A DNA stretch of 64,000 nucleotides from an uncultured Myxococcaceae bacterium (GCA_945952225.1 CAMFHP010000001.1:1-64000); one strand, 5' to 3'; positions 37,940-46,329 are shown, counted from the stretch's first letter. Made by a program: numbers and translations. The notes: generated by a model not told the origin, from the letters alone.

Positions 37940-38682
37940 GCGCTCGCTCCTCCGGTGCGGGTCGTCTGGGCGTCACGCTCGATCGACTGAACGAACTCGT
38001 CGACGAGGCGGCTCTGGTCGGCCGCGGTGATGTTCTTGCGAACGGCTTCTTCCGCAGCGCCCACGGCGGCCACGACGGTCTCGCGACGGAGCTCGTCGCG
38101 GAGCGCGCGGAGTTCCTGCTCGATGAGCTGCGAGCCCTCGGTGCGGAGCTTCTCGGCGCGGGTCTGCGCGTCGGCGATGATGCGCTCGCGCTCGGCCTCG
38201 CCCTGCTTCACGAACTCGGCCTTCAGCGTCGCGAGCTCGGTCGAGAGGTTCTCGATGCGCGCGGCGTACTCGTCGTGGAGGCGCTTCGCTTCGTCGTGAA
38301 GGCGCTTCGCCTCGGCGATCTCGGTCTCGACCGCGGCGCGGCGCGCGGCGAGGGCCGGGTTCACCTGCCGACGCACGGCCATCACACCCAGCACCACGAG
38401 CACCGCGAAGTTGAACAGCGGGCCGAGAAAGGGCGGCGGGCCCTTCTCGGTGCCGTGCTCGGTCACCACGGGCGCGGGCGACGGATTGGCCATGTTGAAG
38501 GGCGCCGCGGGGGCGTGGAAGCCCTCGGTGAGCGCGTGGCCTTCGTGGTGCTCCGCGGGGCCGCCTTCGTGACCTTCCGCGTGTTCGGCGGTGGGGGCGG
38601 GCTCGGCGGGGTTCTCCTGCGCGTACGCCGACGTGGCGGCGAGGCAGAGGGCGATCGAGAACGTGAGAATCGAGCGCTTCAC
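37936..38682 (-). CDS. atpF: ATP synthase F0 b subunit with signal peptide and His-rich segment
   Basis: 248 residues, about 90 more than a standard b subunit. The GTG at 38682 overlaps the b' stop and has GGAGGTG ahead. Residues 1-22 are a signal peptide (ILTFSIALCLAATSAYAQ), then a periplasmic segment of about 65 residues rich in His and Glu (repeated HAEGHEG, EHHEGH). The b transmembrane helix follows near 90-108 (FLGPLFNFAVLVVLGVMAV), then the long dimerisation helix to the end. Similar signal-bearing b subunits occur in other deltaproteobacterial lineages. The His-rich segment could bind metal. Confidence 0.95.
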   Translation of the reverse strand: MKRSILTFSIALCLAATSAYAQENPAEPAPTAEHAEGHEGGPAEHHEGHALTEGFHAPAAPFNMANPSPAPVVTEHGTEKGPPPFLGPLFNFAVLVVLGVMAVRRQVNPALAARRAAVETEIAEAKRLHDEAKRLHDEYAARIENLSTELATLKAEFVKQGEAERERIIADAQTRAEKLRTEGSQLIEQELRALRDELRRETVVAAVGAAEEAVRKNITAADQSRLVDEFVQSIERDAQTTRTGGASA

Positions 38683-39152
38683 GAGCGCACCTCCCGACGA
38701 AGCACCTTCGTCGCGATGTCGGCCGCGAGGGCGGGCACCGTCGCCAGCACCTCGTCGCGGACCTTCTTCTTCTGCGTGGCGATCTGCGCGCGCTGGGCCT
38801 CGACGGAGGCGGCCACCTCGTCGCGCACCTTCGCGGTGATCTCGGCGTCGCGCTTCATGCCCTCGGCGCGCAGCGCGTCGCGCTCGGCGGTGGCCGAGGT
38901 GCGCGCGGCGGAGAGCTCTTTCGTGAGGCGCTCTTGAAGGGCCTTCGCGCTGTGTTCGAGGTCCGACGCGGCCTTGCGCGCACCCTCGGTGCCCGCCTCG
39001 CGCGCGTCGATGAGATCGAGCATGGGCTTCCACAGCACCGCGCGGAGGAAGAGGAACAGCGCCACCCAGATGCCCAGGTTGAGCAGCAGCGTGGCGTCGA
39101 TGTTGATCAGCGGGCGCTCGTTGGCGACGAGCAGCAGAAGGGGTGCAGGCAT
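38679..39152 (-). CDS. atpF2: ATP synthase F0 b' subunit
   Basis: 157 residues from ATG 39152, with GGAG eight bases ahead. One TM helix (TLLLNLGIWVALFLFLRAVLW, about 20-40) with the WKPMLDLIDAREAGTEGARK start of the stalk helix typical of b', then a charged coiled coil to the end. Two b-type genes in tandem mean a heterodimeric b/b' peripheral stalk. It is the first gene of the operon; the promoter and leader hairpin lie upstream. Confidence 0.95.
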   Translation of the reverse strand: MPAPLLLLVANERPLINIDATLLLNLGIWVALFLFLRAVLWKPMLDLIDAREAGTEGARKAASDLEHSAKALQERLTKELSAARTSATAERDALRAEGMKRDAEITAKVRDEVAASVEAQRAQIATQKKKVRDEVLATVPALAADIATKVLRREVRS

Positions 39153-39198
39153 GAAGGACTCCGCAGGGGGACTGCCGCGTCGAGCTTCGGGCAATTAC

Positions 39199-39218
39199 GG
39201 TGTTTTTCGCGAAACACC
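39199..39218 (-). promoter_or_regulatory. leader hairpin of the atp operon
   Basis: Perfect inverted repeat ggtgttt / aaacacc (7 bases) around a 6-base loop (cgcgaa on the sense strand), in the 5' leader between the promoter at 39248-39276 and the atpF2 start at 39152. It may affect translation or stability of the messenger; no ligand is suggested by the sequence. Confidence 0.45.
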
Positions 39219-39247
39219 CGGTGCACCGATCCCTCGAACGCGCGCGC

Positions 39248-39276
39248 TTCTAACACCCCCCCTCGCGGAGGGTCAA
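39248..39276 (-). promoter_or_regulatory. atp operon promoter, TTGACC-17-TTAGAA
   Basis: On the minus strand TTGACC (39276-39271), a 17-base spacer and TTAGAA (39253-39248). Predicted start near 39241, giving a leader of about 90 bases. Close to the housekeeping consensus, as expected for atp. Confidence 0.65.
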
Positions 39277-39370
39277 GGCAACGGAATGGTTCTCGGGAGG
39301 ATGCGCCAGAGGGGCGGGGCGAGGCGACGGGAGGGGGGAGCGCGGGCGTGAACCCCGACGGAGCCCAGGT

Positions 39371-40135
39371 TCAGCGGCTCGACGTGGCGTTCGGGGGAAC
39401 GGCCTCGGGGGTTCCGTTCGCGGGCAGGGTGTTGATCGCGAGCTGACGGGCCACGCGGGTGCGGAGGTTGTAGGCCAGCGTGCTGGCCGCGCCGCGCATC
39501 TCGCGGGTGAACACCGACGAGGGGAAGGGCAGCCGCGGCAGCGCGAGCACTTCGAACACCACCCGCGTGCGGTTGGGATCGTTCGGCATTCGCTCCACCA
39601 CGGAGCGCGTCTCGAAGCGGTCGGTGTTGCTGTCGACGGCCTGGCCCGTGAGTTCGAGCCGTCCGCCCTCGCGGTGCGCGTCGATGCGGAGCAGCGCCCA
39701 GATCACCCCGAGCGATCCGCCGAGGGGCACCTGCATGTACACGTCGGTGGCCGAGCGGTTGCGGCGCACCACGCGGCTCTCGCGCACGTGGGGCATGAAC
39801 TCGCTGTAGTGCGCGAAGTCGGTGAGCGTGCGCACCACCACGTCGAAGGGCGCGTCGATCACGGTCTCCGAACGGCCGCGGCGCACGAGCGTTCCGTCGG
39901 CGGGCAGGTCGGAGATGGCGACCTCGTCGGCGGGCGCTGCGGTGGCGGGTGCTGCGGTGTTGTTGGTGGTGGTGCTGGGCGCGGGGCGGGTGGCGGCTGC
40001 GGGCGCTTCGGTGGCGGACGCGGTGGCCGCGGCGGGGTTCACGTTCTGCGCGTGGGCCACGGCCGCGGAGAGGGTCAACGACGCGGCGGCGGTGAGCGAG
40101 AGGAGGCTGCGACGGAGGGCGTGCGTGGGGTTCAT
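39371..40135 (-). CDS. exported SRPBCC/START-like protein
   Basis: 254 residues from ATG 40135, with a signal peptide ending AVAHAQ (about residue 30) and an Ala/Thr/Pro-rich linker (to about 90). The body is a polyketide-cyclase/SRPBCC-type lipid- or hydrophobe-binding fold (TVIDAPFDVVVRTLTDFAHYSEFMPHVRESRVVRR, VIWALLRIDAHREGGRLELTG). Found as a periplasmic soluble protein; ligand unknown. Divergent from the carotenoid oxygenase gene across 218 bases. Confidence 0.85.
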   Translation of the reverse strand: MNPTHALRRSLLSLTAAASLTLSAAVAHAQNVNPAAATASATEAPAAATRPAPSTTTNNTAAPATAAPADEVAISDLPADGTLVRRGRSETVIDAPFDVVVRTLTDFAHYSEFMPHVRESRVVRRNRSATDVYMQVPLGGSLGVIWALLRIDAHREGGRLELTGQAVDSNTDRFETRSVVERMPNDPNRTRVVFEVLALPRLPFPSSVFTREMRGAASTLAYNLRTRVARQLAINTLPANGTPEAVPPNATSSR

Positions 40136-40299
40136 ACGCGGTCCTTCTCGGGGCGGTGTGGCGTTGCGTGCGAAGGAGGGATTCGGCAGGGGAGCGGCGC
40201 GCGAAGACGTACGCCGGACTCCAAGCAATTCACGTCGCGGGCCGGGAGCGTGCCCGCGTCTTTTTGCGCCTGCAAGTGCGGCAGGGCGTTCACAACCCT

Positions 40300-40315
40300 G
40301 CGTAGGCGCTTACGC
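40300..40315. promoter_or_regulatory. inverted repeat upstream of carotenoid oxygenase gene
   Basis: gcgta-ggcgct-tacgc, a 5-base stem with 6-base centre, 39 bases before the start at 40354. Position suits a small operator of the divergent region; the match is short, so chance is possible. Confidence 0.3.
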
Positions 40316-40339
40316 GTCGGACCCCTCGCGCGGGTCTGT

Positions 40340-40345
40340 TACCGT
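40340..40345 (+). promoter_or_regulatory. -10-like TACCGT, 8 bases before ATG 40354
   Basis: TACCGT followed by gggcggtg and ATG. The intervening gtg at 40351 is in frame and could also be the start. Confidence 0.45.
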
Positions 40346-40353
40346 GGGCGGTG

Positions 40354-41766
40354 ATGGCCACCGAAGCACCGATGCGCTCGCCCTTTCTCACCGGCAACTT
40401 CGCGCCCGTGCGCCGCGAGCTCGACGCCGACGCGCTCACCGTGATCGGCGAGATTCCACGCGACCTCGACGGGATGTTCCTCCGCAACGGACCGAACCCG
40501 CGCTTCGACCCCGAGGGGCCGTATCACTGGTTCGACGGCGACGGGATGATCCACGCCGTGCAGCTCTCGCAGGGCCGCGCGCGCTACCGCAACCGATGGG
40601 TTCGCACGCGCTCGTGGCAGCTCGAAGATGAAGCGCAGAAGACTCTGTGGAGCGGCCTCGCGGGGCCTCCGCGCTTCGATGCGCCGGGCGGCATTCTCAT
40701 CAAGCACACGGCCAACACGGCGCTCGTGCACCACGCCGACGCGCTCCTCGCGATGATGGAGGCCACGCCGCCGTACCGCGTGTCGCTGCCCGACCTCGAC
40801 ACGGCCGCGGTGCATGACTTTCACGGCGCGCTCGAAGGGTCGTTCACGGCGCATCCGAAGGTCGATCCGCGCACGGGCGAGATGGTGTTCTTCGGGTACC
40901 AGTTCTGGCCGCCGTTTCTCACCTACGGCGAGGTGAGGCCCGACGGCGCGCTCACGCACCGCGCGGAGGTCACCCTCCGAGGCCCGGTGATGATGCACGA
41001 CTTCGCCATCACCGAGCGCCACGCGGTGCTCATGGATCTGCCGCTCACCTTCGACCTCGATCGCATGGCCGCGGGGAGGTTTCCGATGGTGTTCCGCCCC
41101 GAGCTCGGCGCGCGGTTCGGGGTGCTGCCGCGCGGTGGATGCGATGGCGACGTGCGGTGGTTCGAAGCCCCGTCGTGCATGGTGTTCCACACGGCCAACG
41201 CGTGGGAGGAGGGCCGCGAGGTGGTGCTCGTCGCGAACCGCATGGCGCGCACCGACGCCCTCGCGGGCGGGCTCGTCGACGATGCGCAGGGCGAGGTCGC
41301 GCGGCTCCACGAGTGGCGCTTCGACCTCGACACCGGGGCCGTGCGCGAGCGACCGCTCGATGATGTGGGGAGTGATTTTCCCCGCGTGCACGACGGCCTC
41401 CTCGGGGCGCGCACGCGCTACGTGTACACCGCGCGGATTCAAGACAAGCGCGGCGACGGGCTCCCGTGGGTCGACGCGGTGGTGAAGTACGACCTCGACA
41501 CGGGCAACACCGAGTCGCACGCGTGGGGCAGCGGACGCTTCGGCGGAGAAGCCGTGTTCGTGCCGCGCACCGTCGCTCGCAGCGAAGACGACGGCTACCT
41601 CGTGACCTTCGTGTGGGACGAGCGCGAGCAGCGCAGCGAGCTGGTCATCGTCGACGCGCAGGACCTCGCGCGCAGACCCCTCGCGCGGGTGATCCTTCCG
41701 CAGCGCGTGCCCTTCGGCTTTCACGGCCTGTGGCTCGACGGCGCTGTGTTGCGCCGCGCGACATGA
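40354..41766 (+). CDS. carotenoid oxygenase (RPE65/lignostilbene dioxygenase family)
   Basis: 470 residues. The four iron-ligand His are visible in the expected spacing: H167 (FTAHPK), H215 (MMHDFAIT), H279 (MVFHTANAW) and a C-terminal one in FGFHGLWLDG (about 458). Family signatures LRNGPNPRFDP (43-53) and HWFDGDGMIHAV (58-69) are present. It cleaves double bonds of carotenoids or stilbene-like compounds with dioxygen. No signal peptide. Carotenoid-derived products are a known theme in photosensing myxobacteria, but the substrate here is not shown by the sequence. Confidence 0.95.
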   Translation: MATEAPMRSPFLTGNFAPVRRELDADALTVIGEIPRDLDGMFLRNGPNPRFDPEGPYHWFDGDGMIHAVQLSQGRARYRNRWVRTRSWQLEDEAQKTLWSGLAGPPRFDAPGGILIKHTANTALVHHADALLAMMEATPPYRVSLPDLDTAAVHDFHGALEGSFTAHPKVDPRTGEMVFFGYQFWPPFLTYGEVRPDGALTHRAEVTLRGPVMMHDFAITERHAVLMDLPLTFDLDRMAAGRFPMVFRPELGARFGVLPRGGCDGDVRWFEAPSCMVFHTANAWEEGREVVLVANRMARTDALAGGLVDDAQGEVARLHEWRFDLDTGAVRERPLDDVGSDFPRVHDGLLGARTRYVYTARIQDKRGDGLPWVDAVVKYDLDTGNTESHAWGSGRFGGEAVFVPRTVARSEDDGYLVTFVWDEREQRSELVIVDAQDLARRPLARVILPQRVPFGFHGLWLDGAVLRRAT

Positions 41767-41800
41767 ACGCGTCGGACGCGCGGTGACACCCACGAGGGAT

Positions 41801-41806
41801 TAGAGT
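41801..41806 (+). promoter_or_regulatory. -10-like TAGAGT, 9 bases before yacG
   Basis: TAGAGT is separated from the ATG at 41816 by cgccgcccg. Same layout as several other genes in the window. Confidence 0.48.
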
Positions 41807-41815
41807 CGCCGCCCG

Positions 41816-42013
41816 ATGAGCACCGCATGCCCCATCTGCCGCGCGGAGGTCACCGCGCGCAGGCCCGAGAACCCGGCGTTTCCCTTCTGCTCCGCGCGCT
41901 GCCGGGGCATCGATCTCTCCCGCTGGCTCGGCGGCGACTACGCCATTCCCGTGCGCGACGAGGCTCCCACCGACGAGGACCTCGCCGTCGCCGCCCGGAG
42001 GTCTCGCTCATGA
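41816..42013 (+). CDS. yacG: DNA gyrase inhibitor YacG (zinc-binding)
   Basis: 65 residues. Zinc ligands C5, C8 (CPIC) and C25, C29 (FCSARC) with RCRGIDLSRWLGGDYAIPV match the YacG family. YacG binds GyrB and inhibits gyrase. The stop overlaps the next gene's ATG (ATGA). Confidence 0.93.
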   Translation: MSTACPICRAEVTARRPENPAFPFCSARCRGIDLSRWLGGDYAIPVRDEAPTDEDLAVAARRSRS

Positions 42014-42645
42014 ACACCCGCGCCCTCTCGCTCTCCGTCTGCGCCGCGCTCTCGCTCCTCGCGACGCCTGCGCTGGCCCACAAAGACGACGCCCACGACA
42101 TCCCCTTCGTGAGCGCCACCGCGGGCCTCGCCTACGCCAACGTGCTGGCCTTCTCGAACGACGCGCTCCTTCCCGGTGTGACCGAGAGCCGCGAGTGGGG
42201 GCCGCACTACGGGCTCACCGCGGGGCTGCGCTTCGGGCCCGTGTCGTTCGGCGCGCACGGCGACCTCTCGCGCTTCCGCTCGTACGACATCGGCACCCTC
42301 GGCGGCGTCGTGGAGCTGCGTCTTCCCATTCCCGTGGTGCAGCCCTGGGCGCGCGTGGGCTTCGGCTACGCGTGGCTCGGCGACGTGCAGGTCTCGACCT
42401 CGCTGGCCTCGTGTTCGCCCACCTCCTCGTCGGGCGCGTGCCCCTCGGTGCGCGGCTGGACCCTCTCTGGTGGCGCGGGCCTCGACGTGTGGCTCCACCG
42501 CTACCTCACGCTCGGCGTGGGCCTCGACGTGTACGTGCTGAACCTCACGCGCAGCGCGTCGCCCACCACGGTGAACTTCGAACGCACCGGCGACTCGGTG
42601 GGCCTCCAGGGCGCCCTCTCGGTGCAGGTCGGGCTGCACATCTGA
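42010..42645 (+). CDS. exported outer-membrane-barrel-like protein
   Basis: 211 residues from ATG 42010, with a signal peptide ending PALAHK (residue 24). The rest is a run of amphipathic beta strands (YGLTAGLRFGPVSFGAHGDL, LGGVVELRLPIPVVQPWARVGFGYAWLGD, ALSVQVGLHI), the design of a small 8-stranded barrel or OmpW/OmpX-like protein. Overlaps yacG by 4 bases but function is unlikely to be linked. Confidence 0.78.
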   Translation: MNTRALSLSVCAALSLLATPALAHKDDAHDIPFVSATAGLAYANVLAFSNDALLPGVTESREWGPHYGLTAGLRFGPVSFGAHGDLSRFRSYDIGTLGGVVELRLPIPVVQPWARVGFGYAWLGDVQVSTSLASCSPTSSSGACPSVRGWTLSGGAGLDVWLHRYLTLGVGLDVYVLNLTRSASPTTVNFERTGDSVGLQGALSVQVGLHI

Positions 42646-42678
42646 GCGCGTTTGTAGACCCCGTGCGCGTGTGGCTTC

Positions 42679-42684
42679 TAGCGT
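42679..42684 (+). promoter_or_regulatory. -10-like TAGCGT, 7 bases before ATG 42692
   Basis: TAGCGT followed by cgcgcgc and ATG; no ribosome-binding sequence in between. An upstream GTG at 42671 would place the hexamer inside the coding region. Confidence 0.48.
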
Positions 42685-42691
42685 CGCGCGC

Positions 42692-43132
42692 ATGACGCCG
42701 TTTCTCGAACTCCCCGCCGCGCGCCCGCTGCTCCTCTTCGTGTCGTTGCTCGTGATGAAGACCGCCGCGATGGGCTTCGCCACCGCCAACGCGCGCCGCC
42801 TCTCGAAGGTCGTGCTCAACCCCGAAGACGTGGGCGTGAACCCCGGCGCGCACGCCGAAGCGCAGGAGTCGCCCGAGGTGCTCCGCGTGAAGCGCGCGCA
42901 CCTCAACGACCTCGAAAACATCCCGGGCTTTCTCGTCGTCGCGACGCTCTTCACCCTCGCGGGCGGCAGCGCCACGGGCGGATGGGCGTACTTCGGGCTC
43001 TACTTCGCGGCCCGCGCGGCGCACTCGGTGTTCTACCTCAAGGCCGTGCAGCCCTGGCGCTCGGCGGCCTTCGGGGTGGGCCAGCTCACGCAGCTCGGCG
43101 TGATCGTGCACCTGCTGATGAAGGCCTTCTGA
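42692..43132 (+). CDS. MAPEG-family membrane protein
   Basis: 146 residues with four hydrophobic helices. The MAPEG signature is readable: LLFVSLLVMKTAAMGF, then VKRAHLNDLENIPGFLVVATLFTLAGG (residues about 68-95) with the RxHxNxxEN-like RAHLNDLENIP, and a C-terminal helix after VQPWRSAAFGVGQL. MAPEG proteins are membrane glutathione transferases/peroxidases (mPGES-1/MGST type), here probably in stress or detoxification. Convergent with tcdA, stops 2 bases apart. Confidence 0.9.
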   Translation: MTPFLELPAARPLLLFVSLLVMKTAAMGFATANARRLSKVVLNPEDVGVNPGAHAEAQESPEVLRVKRAHLNDLENIPGFLVVATLFTLAGGSATGGWAYFGLYFAARAAHSVFYLKAVQPWRSAAFGVGQLTQLGVIVHLLMKAF

Positions 43133-43133
43133 G

Positions 43134-44060
43134 TCAGCGCACCGCGGGCTCGCCGTCGTGACCGTGGCTGTGACCATGGTTGTGGCCGTGGTGCTTCTGC
43201 GCGAGGGGCTCCCACGGGTCGTGGAGGTTCGTGCGGTCGATGACCTGCTCGCCGCGAAGCTCGCGCACGACCACCGAGGCGGCCACGAGGCCGAAGGTGC
43301 CCGTGACCCACGACGCGCTGCCGTCGATGCGCGCGCGCTTCTCGCAGGTGTGCATCCCGTTGTCGCTCTGCGGACACACGCAGTGAAAGCCGTCGTCGGC
43401 GTCGTAGGCGAGGTCTGTCGGGGCGATGGGCTTCTCGTCGCTGAAGACGCACGCGACGCCGGTGGGGCGCGAGGCCTTGAAGCTCCACCCGTGCTTCTGC
43501 CGAAGGATCTCGCGGAAGTGATGCGCGAAGGGGTCGTGGTGCGTGCGCGCGAGGTCGTCGACCTTCACCCGCGTCGGGTCGATGCGGGCCGCGGCGCCCA
43601 TCGCGCTCACCACGGGAATGCCCCGACGGCGGCACGTCGCGACGAGGTGGGCCTTCGCCGTGAGGTTGTCGATGGCGTCGATGACGTAGTCCCACGGGCC
43701 GTCGAGCACGGCGTCGGCGCGGTCGGGGTTGTAGAACTCCACGCGCGCGTCGACCGTGCCCGTGGGGTGGATCATGCGCAGTCGATCGGCCATCACCTCG
43801 ACCTTCGGGCGGCCGATGTTGCCGCGCATCGCGTGGAGCTGACGGTTCGTGTTGGTCACGCACACGAGGTCGAAATCCACGAGCGTGAGGTGCCCCACGG
43901 CGGTGCGTGCGAGGGCCTCGGCGGCGAACGATCCGACGCCTCCGACGCCCACGACGAGCACCCGTGCGCGGGCGAGGCGCGCCATCGCGTCTTCGCCCAC
44001 GAGGCGCGCGGCGCGGTCGAAACGTCGGTGCGTGCGGTACTTCTCGGTGATCTCGGCCAT
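43134..44060 (-). CDS. tcdA: tRNA threonylcarbamoyladenosine dehydratase TcdA
   Basis: 308 residues. E1/ThiF-like nucleotide-binding motif GVGGVG (38-43), the NRQ-like and DFD (FDLVCVTNTNRQ) segments, DAIDNLTAKAHLV and the C-terminal HCVCPQSDNGMHTC region that resembles the TcdA/CsdL cysteine part. TcdA cyclises t6A at position 37 of ANN-decoding tRNAs using ATP. The tail ends in an unusual His-rich stretch (HHGHNHGHSHGHDG, about 290-303) not part of the enzyme core. Divergent from rluD. Confidence 0.94.
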   Translation of the reverse strand: MAEITEKYRTHRRFDRAARLVGEDAMARLARARVLVVGVGGVGSFAAEALARTAVGHLTLVDFDLVCVTNTNRQLHAMRGNIGRPKVEVMADRLRMIHPTGTVDARVEFYNPDRADAVLDGPWDYVIDAIDNLTAKAHLVATCRRRGIPVVSAMGAAARIDPTRVKVDDLARTHHDPFAHHFREILRQKHGWSFKASRPTGVACVFSDEKPIAPTDLAYDADDGFHCVCPQSDNGMHTCEKRARIDGSASWVTGTFGLVAASVVVRELRGEQVIDRTNLHDPWEPLAQKHHGHNHGHSHGHDGEPAVR

Positions 44061-44158
44061 GGAGGGGGCCGGTGATATACACCACCCGACGCGCGCGGGG
44101 CGCGCCGGGGCGCACGTATCCCTCGCGTGGGGGCTGTGTTATGCGTCGCGCCATTCCG

Positions 44159-45133
44159 ATGACCACTGAAGCTACCGATACCCAGACGTTGACCGTCACC
44201 GAGGCGCACGCCGGCAAGCGCCTCGATCGTTATCTCGTCGACGCGCTCCCCGAGCTCTCCCGCGCCCGCGCCCGCGAACTTCTCGACGAGGGCCAGGTGC
44301 GCGTGAACAACCGTCGCATGCGCAAGGGCGACGTCGTGAGCGCGGGCGACACCGTCACCGTGCAGGGCGCGCTGCCCCCGAAGGATTTCTCTCCGCTGCC
44401 CGACCCCTCGGTGGCCGTCACCGTCCGCTACGAAGACGCCGCCGTGGCCGTGGTCGACAAGCCCGCGGGCATGGCCACGCACCCGCTCCGCCCCGACGAG
44501 CTGGGCACGCTCGCCAACGGGCTCGTGGTGCGCTTTCCCGAGACCGCCGCGGTGGGCTACCGGCCCCGCGAGCCCGGCGTGCTCCACCGCCTCGACACCG
44601 ACACCAGCGGGCTGATCGTCGTGGCCCGCACGAAGGCCGCGTTCGAGACGCTCCGCGAGTCGATGCGCGCGGGGCAGGTCAACAAGCGCTACCTCGCGCT
44701 CGTCGAGGGACGCATCGCGGCCGAAGGGTCCATCGAGGTTCCGCTCGTGCCCCACCGCAAGGACCCGAAGCGCGTCGAGGCCGTGACCGAGCACGTGCGT
44801 CTGCGCGCGGGCACGAAGACCTATCCCGCGCTCACGTACTACCGCCCGGTGCGTCCGCTCGGGGACTACACCCTCGTCGAGGTCGAGCTCGAATCCGCCT
44901 TTCGCCACCAGGTGCGCGTGCACCTCGCGACGCTGGGCCATCCCCTCGTGGGCGACACGCTCTACCGCGGCCCGGTGCTCCCCGCGGACCTCGGCGTGAC
45001 CCTCGAACGGCACTTCCTCCACGCGAGCGAGGTGGTGTTCCCCCATCCCGTCACGGGCGTCGAAGTGCGCGTCACGTCGCCGCTGCCCGACGACCTCGCG
45101 GCCGTGGTGGGACGCCTCCGCGCCGGCACCTGA
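44159..45133 (+). CDS. rluD: RluA-family pseudouridine synthase (RluD-like)
   Basis: 324 residues from ATG 44159 (ATG 44141 is possible). N-terminal S4 domain (about 20-65), then the RluA catalytic domain with HRLDTDTSG (143-151; catalytic D146) and the C-terminal HQVRVHLATLGHPLVGDTLYRGP (a hallmark of the family). It isomerises uridines in 23S rRNA, in E. coli RluD at helix 69. A near-TATGCGT hexamer lies before the start; no ribosome site. Other RluA paralogues (RluC-like) are possible. Confidence 0.92.
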   Translation: MTTEATDTQTLTVTEAHAGKRLDRYLVDALPELSRARARELLDEGQVRVNNRRMRKGDVVSAGDTVTVQGALPPKDFSPLPDPSVAVTVRYEDAAVAVVDKPAGMATHPLRPDELGTLANGLVVRFPETAAVGYRPREPGVLHRLDTDTSGLIVVARTKAAFETLRESMRAGQVNKRYLALVEGRIAAEGSIEVPLVPHRKDPKRVEAVTEHVRLRAGTKTYPALTYYRPVRPLGDYTLVEVELESAFRHQVRVHLATLGHPLVGDTLYRGPVLPADLGVTLERHFLHASEVVFPHPVTGVEVRVTSPLPDDLAAVVGRLRAGT

Positions 45134-45309
45134 TCGCCTCGATGTCGGCGTCGCTCAACACGTGTCGACGCGACGCCACAACGGTCGCTCCTCCCCTCCT
45201 CGAAGAATCGCGCAGATGCCTTGAAAATAGGTGTTGGCGCGACCCTTGAAGTGTCGGCCTCCCGCGTCGGGGAACTTCCCCACGGCGCTACACACCGGGA
45301 GGATCCGTC

Positions 45310-46329
45310 ATGTCGAACTCGCTCCGCCTCGCCCTCTGCCTCGCGCTCTCCGTCGCTCCGCTCGCGGGCTGTCAGGGCGGCGACACCGCCGAAGACACCA
45401 GCGCCGACAGCGCCGCGGCGATGCTCGAACAGCCCAACGGCGGTCAGAGCACCACCGACGAGGCCCCCGACTTCAACGACAGCACCTTCACCGCGCTGCC
45501 CGAGTTCGACGCCGCGGGCGCCGATGCGATCCTCGACGAGTCGGGCTCCTTCGCGGGCGACGCGGTGGCGCCCGCGCAGCGCCATGTGTTCCGCGTGATG
45601 GTGCTCTGGGGCCACCTGCCGACGCCCAACGACGGGAGCGCCGCCGTCGCCCCGACCGCGCCCGCCGCGCGCATCGACTGGTCGGGCACCGCGCGCGTCG
45701 ACGAGGGACGCATCTCCGTCCGTCGCACGCTGGGCTTCGAACTCGGCGACCGCGTGGCCGCGCGCACCGATCCCGCGCAGGTGTCGTTCGTCTCGCACAC
45801 GCAGCCCTTCGTCGACGGCCTCGCCCTCACCGTGCGCACCACGGCCGCCGCGCCGGTGCTCCACCTCGCGACCGCGGCGGGCAGCTTCGAACTCCCGCTC
45901 CCCGACGCCGACGGCACGGTGATGCGCCTCGCCGACGGACGCAACGGCGTCTACTACGCCGCCTACGAAGAGCGCCCCGACTGCGGCCAGGGCTTCGTGC
46001 TCGGCCACTGGGGACGCTTCCGCGCCAACGTGGGGATGTTCCGCGGCCACGTGATCGACGCCGTGGGCGCGCCTCGCGGATCGATCCGCGGCGTGTGGGG
46101 CACGAACCGTCGCGGCGAGTCGGTCTTCTACGGCAAGCACATCTCGAACATGGGCGTGTTCAACGGACTGCTCTCGGGCACCTACAACGCGGGGCACTTC
46201 ACGGGCGTGTGGGGCCTGCGCGACGGCTCGCGCGGCGTTCTCGCGGGCCGCTACGCCGACGGCATCGAGCGCCGCGACGGACGCGGTGTGTTCCTCGGCC
46301 GCTGGCGCGAGGCGTGTGCCGCGCGCTGA
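45310..46329 (+). CDS. lipoprotein of unknown function
   Basis: 339 residues. GGAGGA before the ATG and a lipobox LAGC (Cys21). After an Asp/Ala/Glu-rich linker (about 22-60), it has beta-rich sequence with LWGHLPTP, ERPDCGQGFVLGHWGRF and a series of short glycine-rich segments (GMFRGHVID, GSIRGVWG, GVFNGLLSGTYN, GHFTGVWG, GVLAGRYADG). These look like the repeated beta turns of a right-handed beta helix or a beta-solenoid. No known family recognised. A plausible surface-exposed lipoprotein. Confidence 0.72.
   Translation: MSNSLRLALCLALSVAPLAGCQGGDTAEDTSADSAAAMLEQPNGGQSTTDEAPDFNDSTFTALPEFDAAGADAILDESGSFAGDAVAPAQRHVFRVMVLWGHLPTPNDGSAAVAPTAPAARIDWSGTARVDEGRISVRRTLGFELGDRVAARTDPAQVSFVSHTQPFVDGLALTVRTTAAAPVLHLATAAGSFELPLPDADGTVMRLADGRNGVYYAAYEERPDCGQGFVLGHWGRFRANVGMFRGHVIDAVGAPRGSIRGVWGTNRRGESVFYGKHISNMGVFNGLLSGTYNAGHFTGVWGLRDGSRGVLAGRYADGIERRDGRGVFLGRWREACAAR

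Noticed and set aside
45235-45250. TGGCGCG-ACCC-TTGAA as a sigma-54 promoter before the 45310 lipoprotein
   Set aside because: The invariant GC of the -12 element is GA here, and no enhancer-binding protein gene is nearby.
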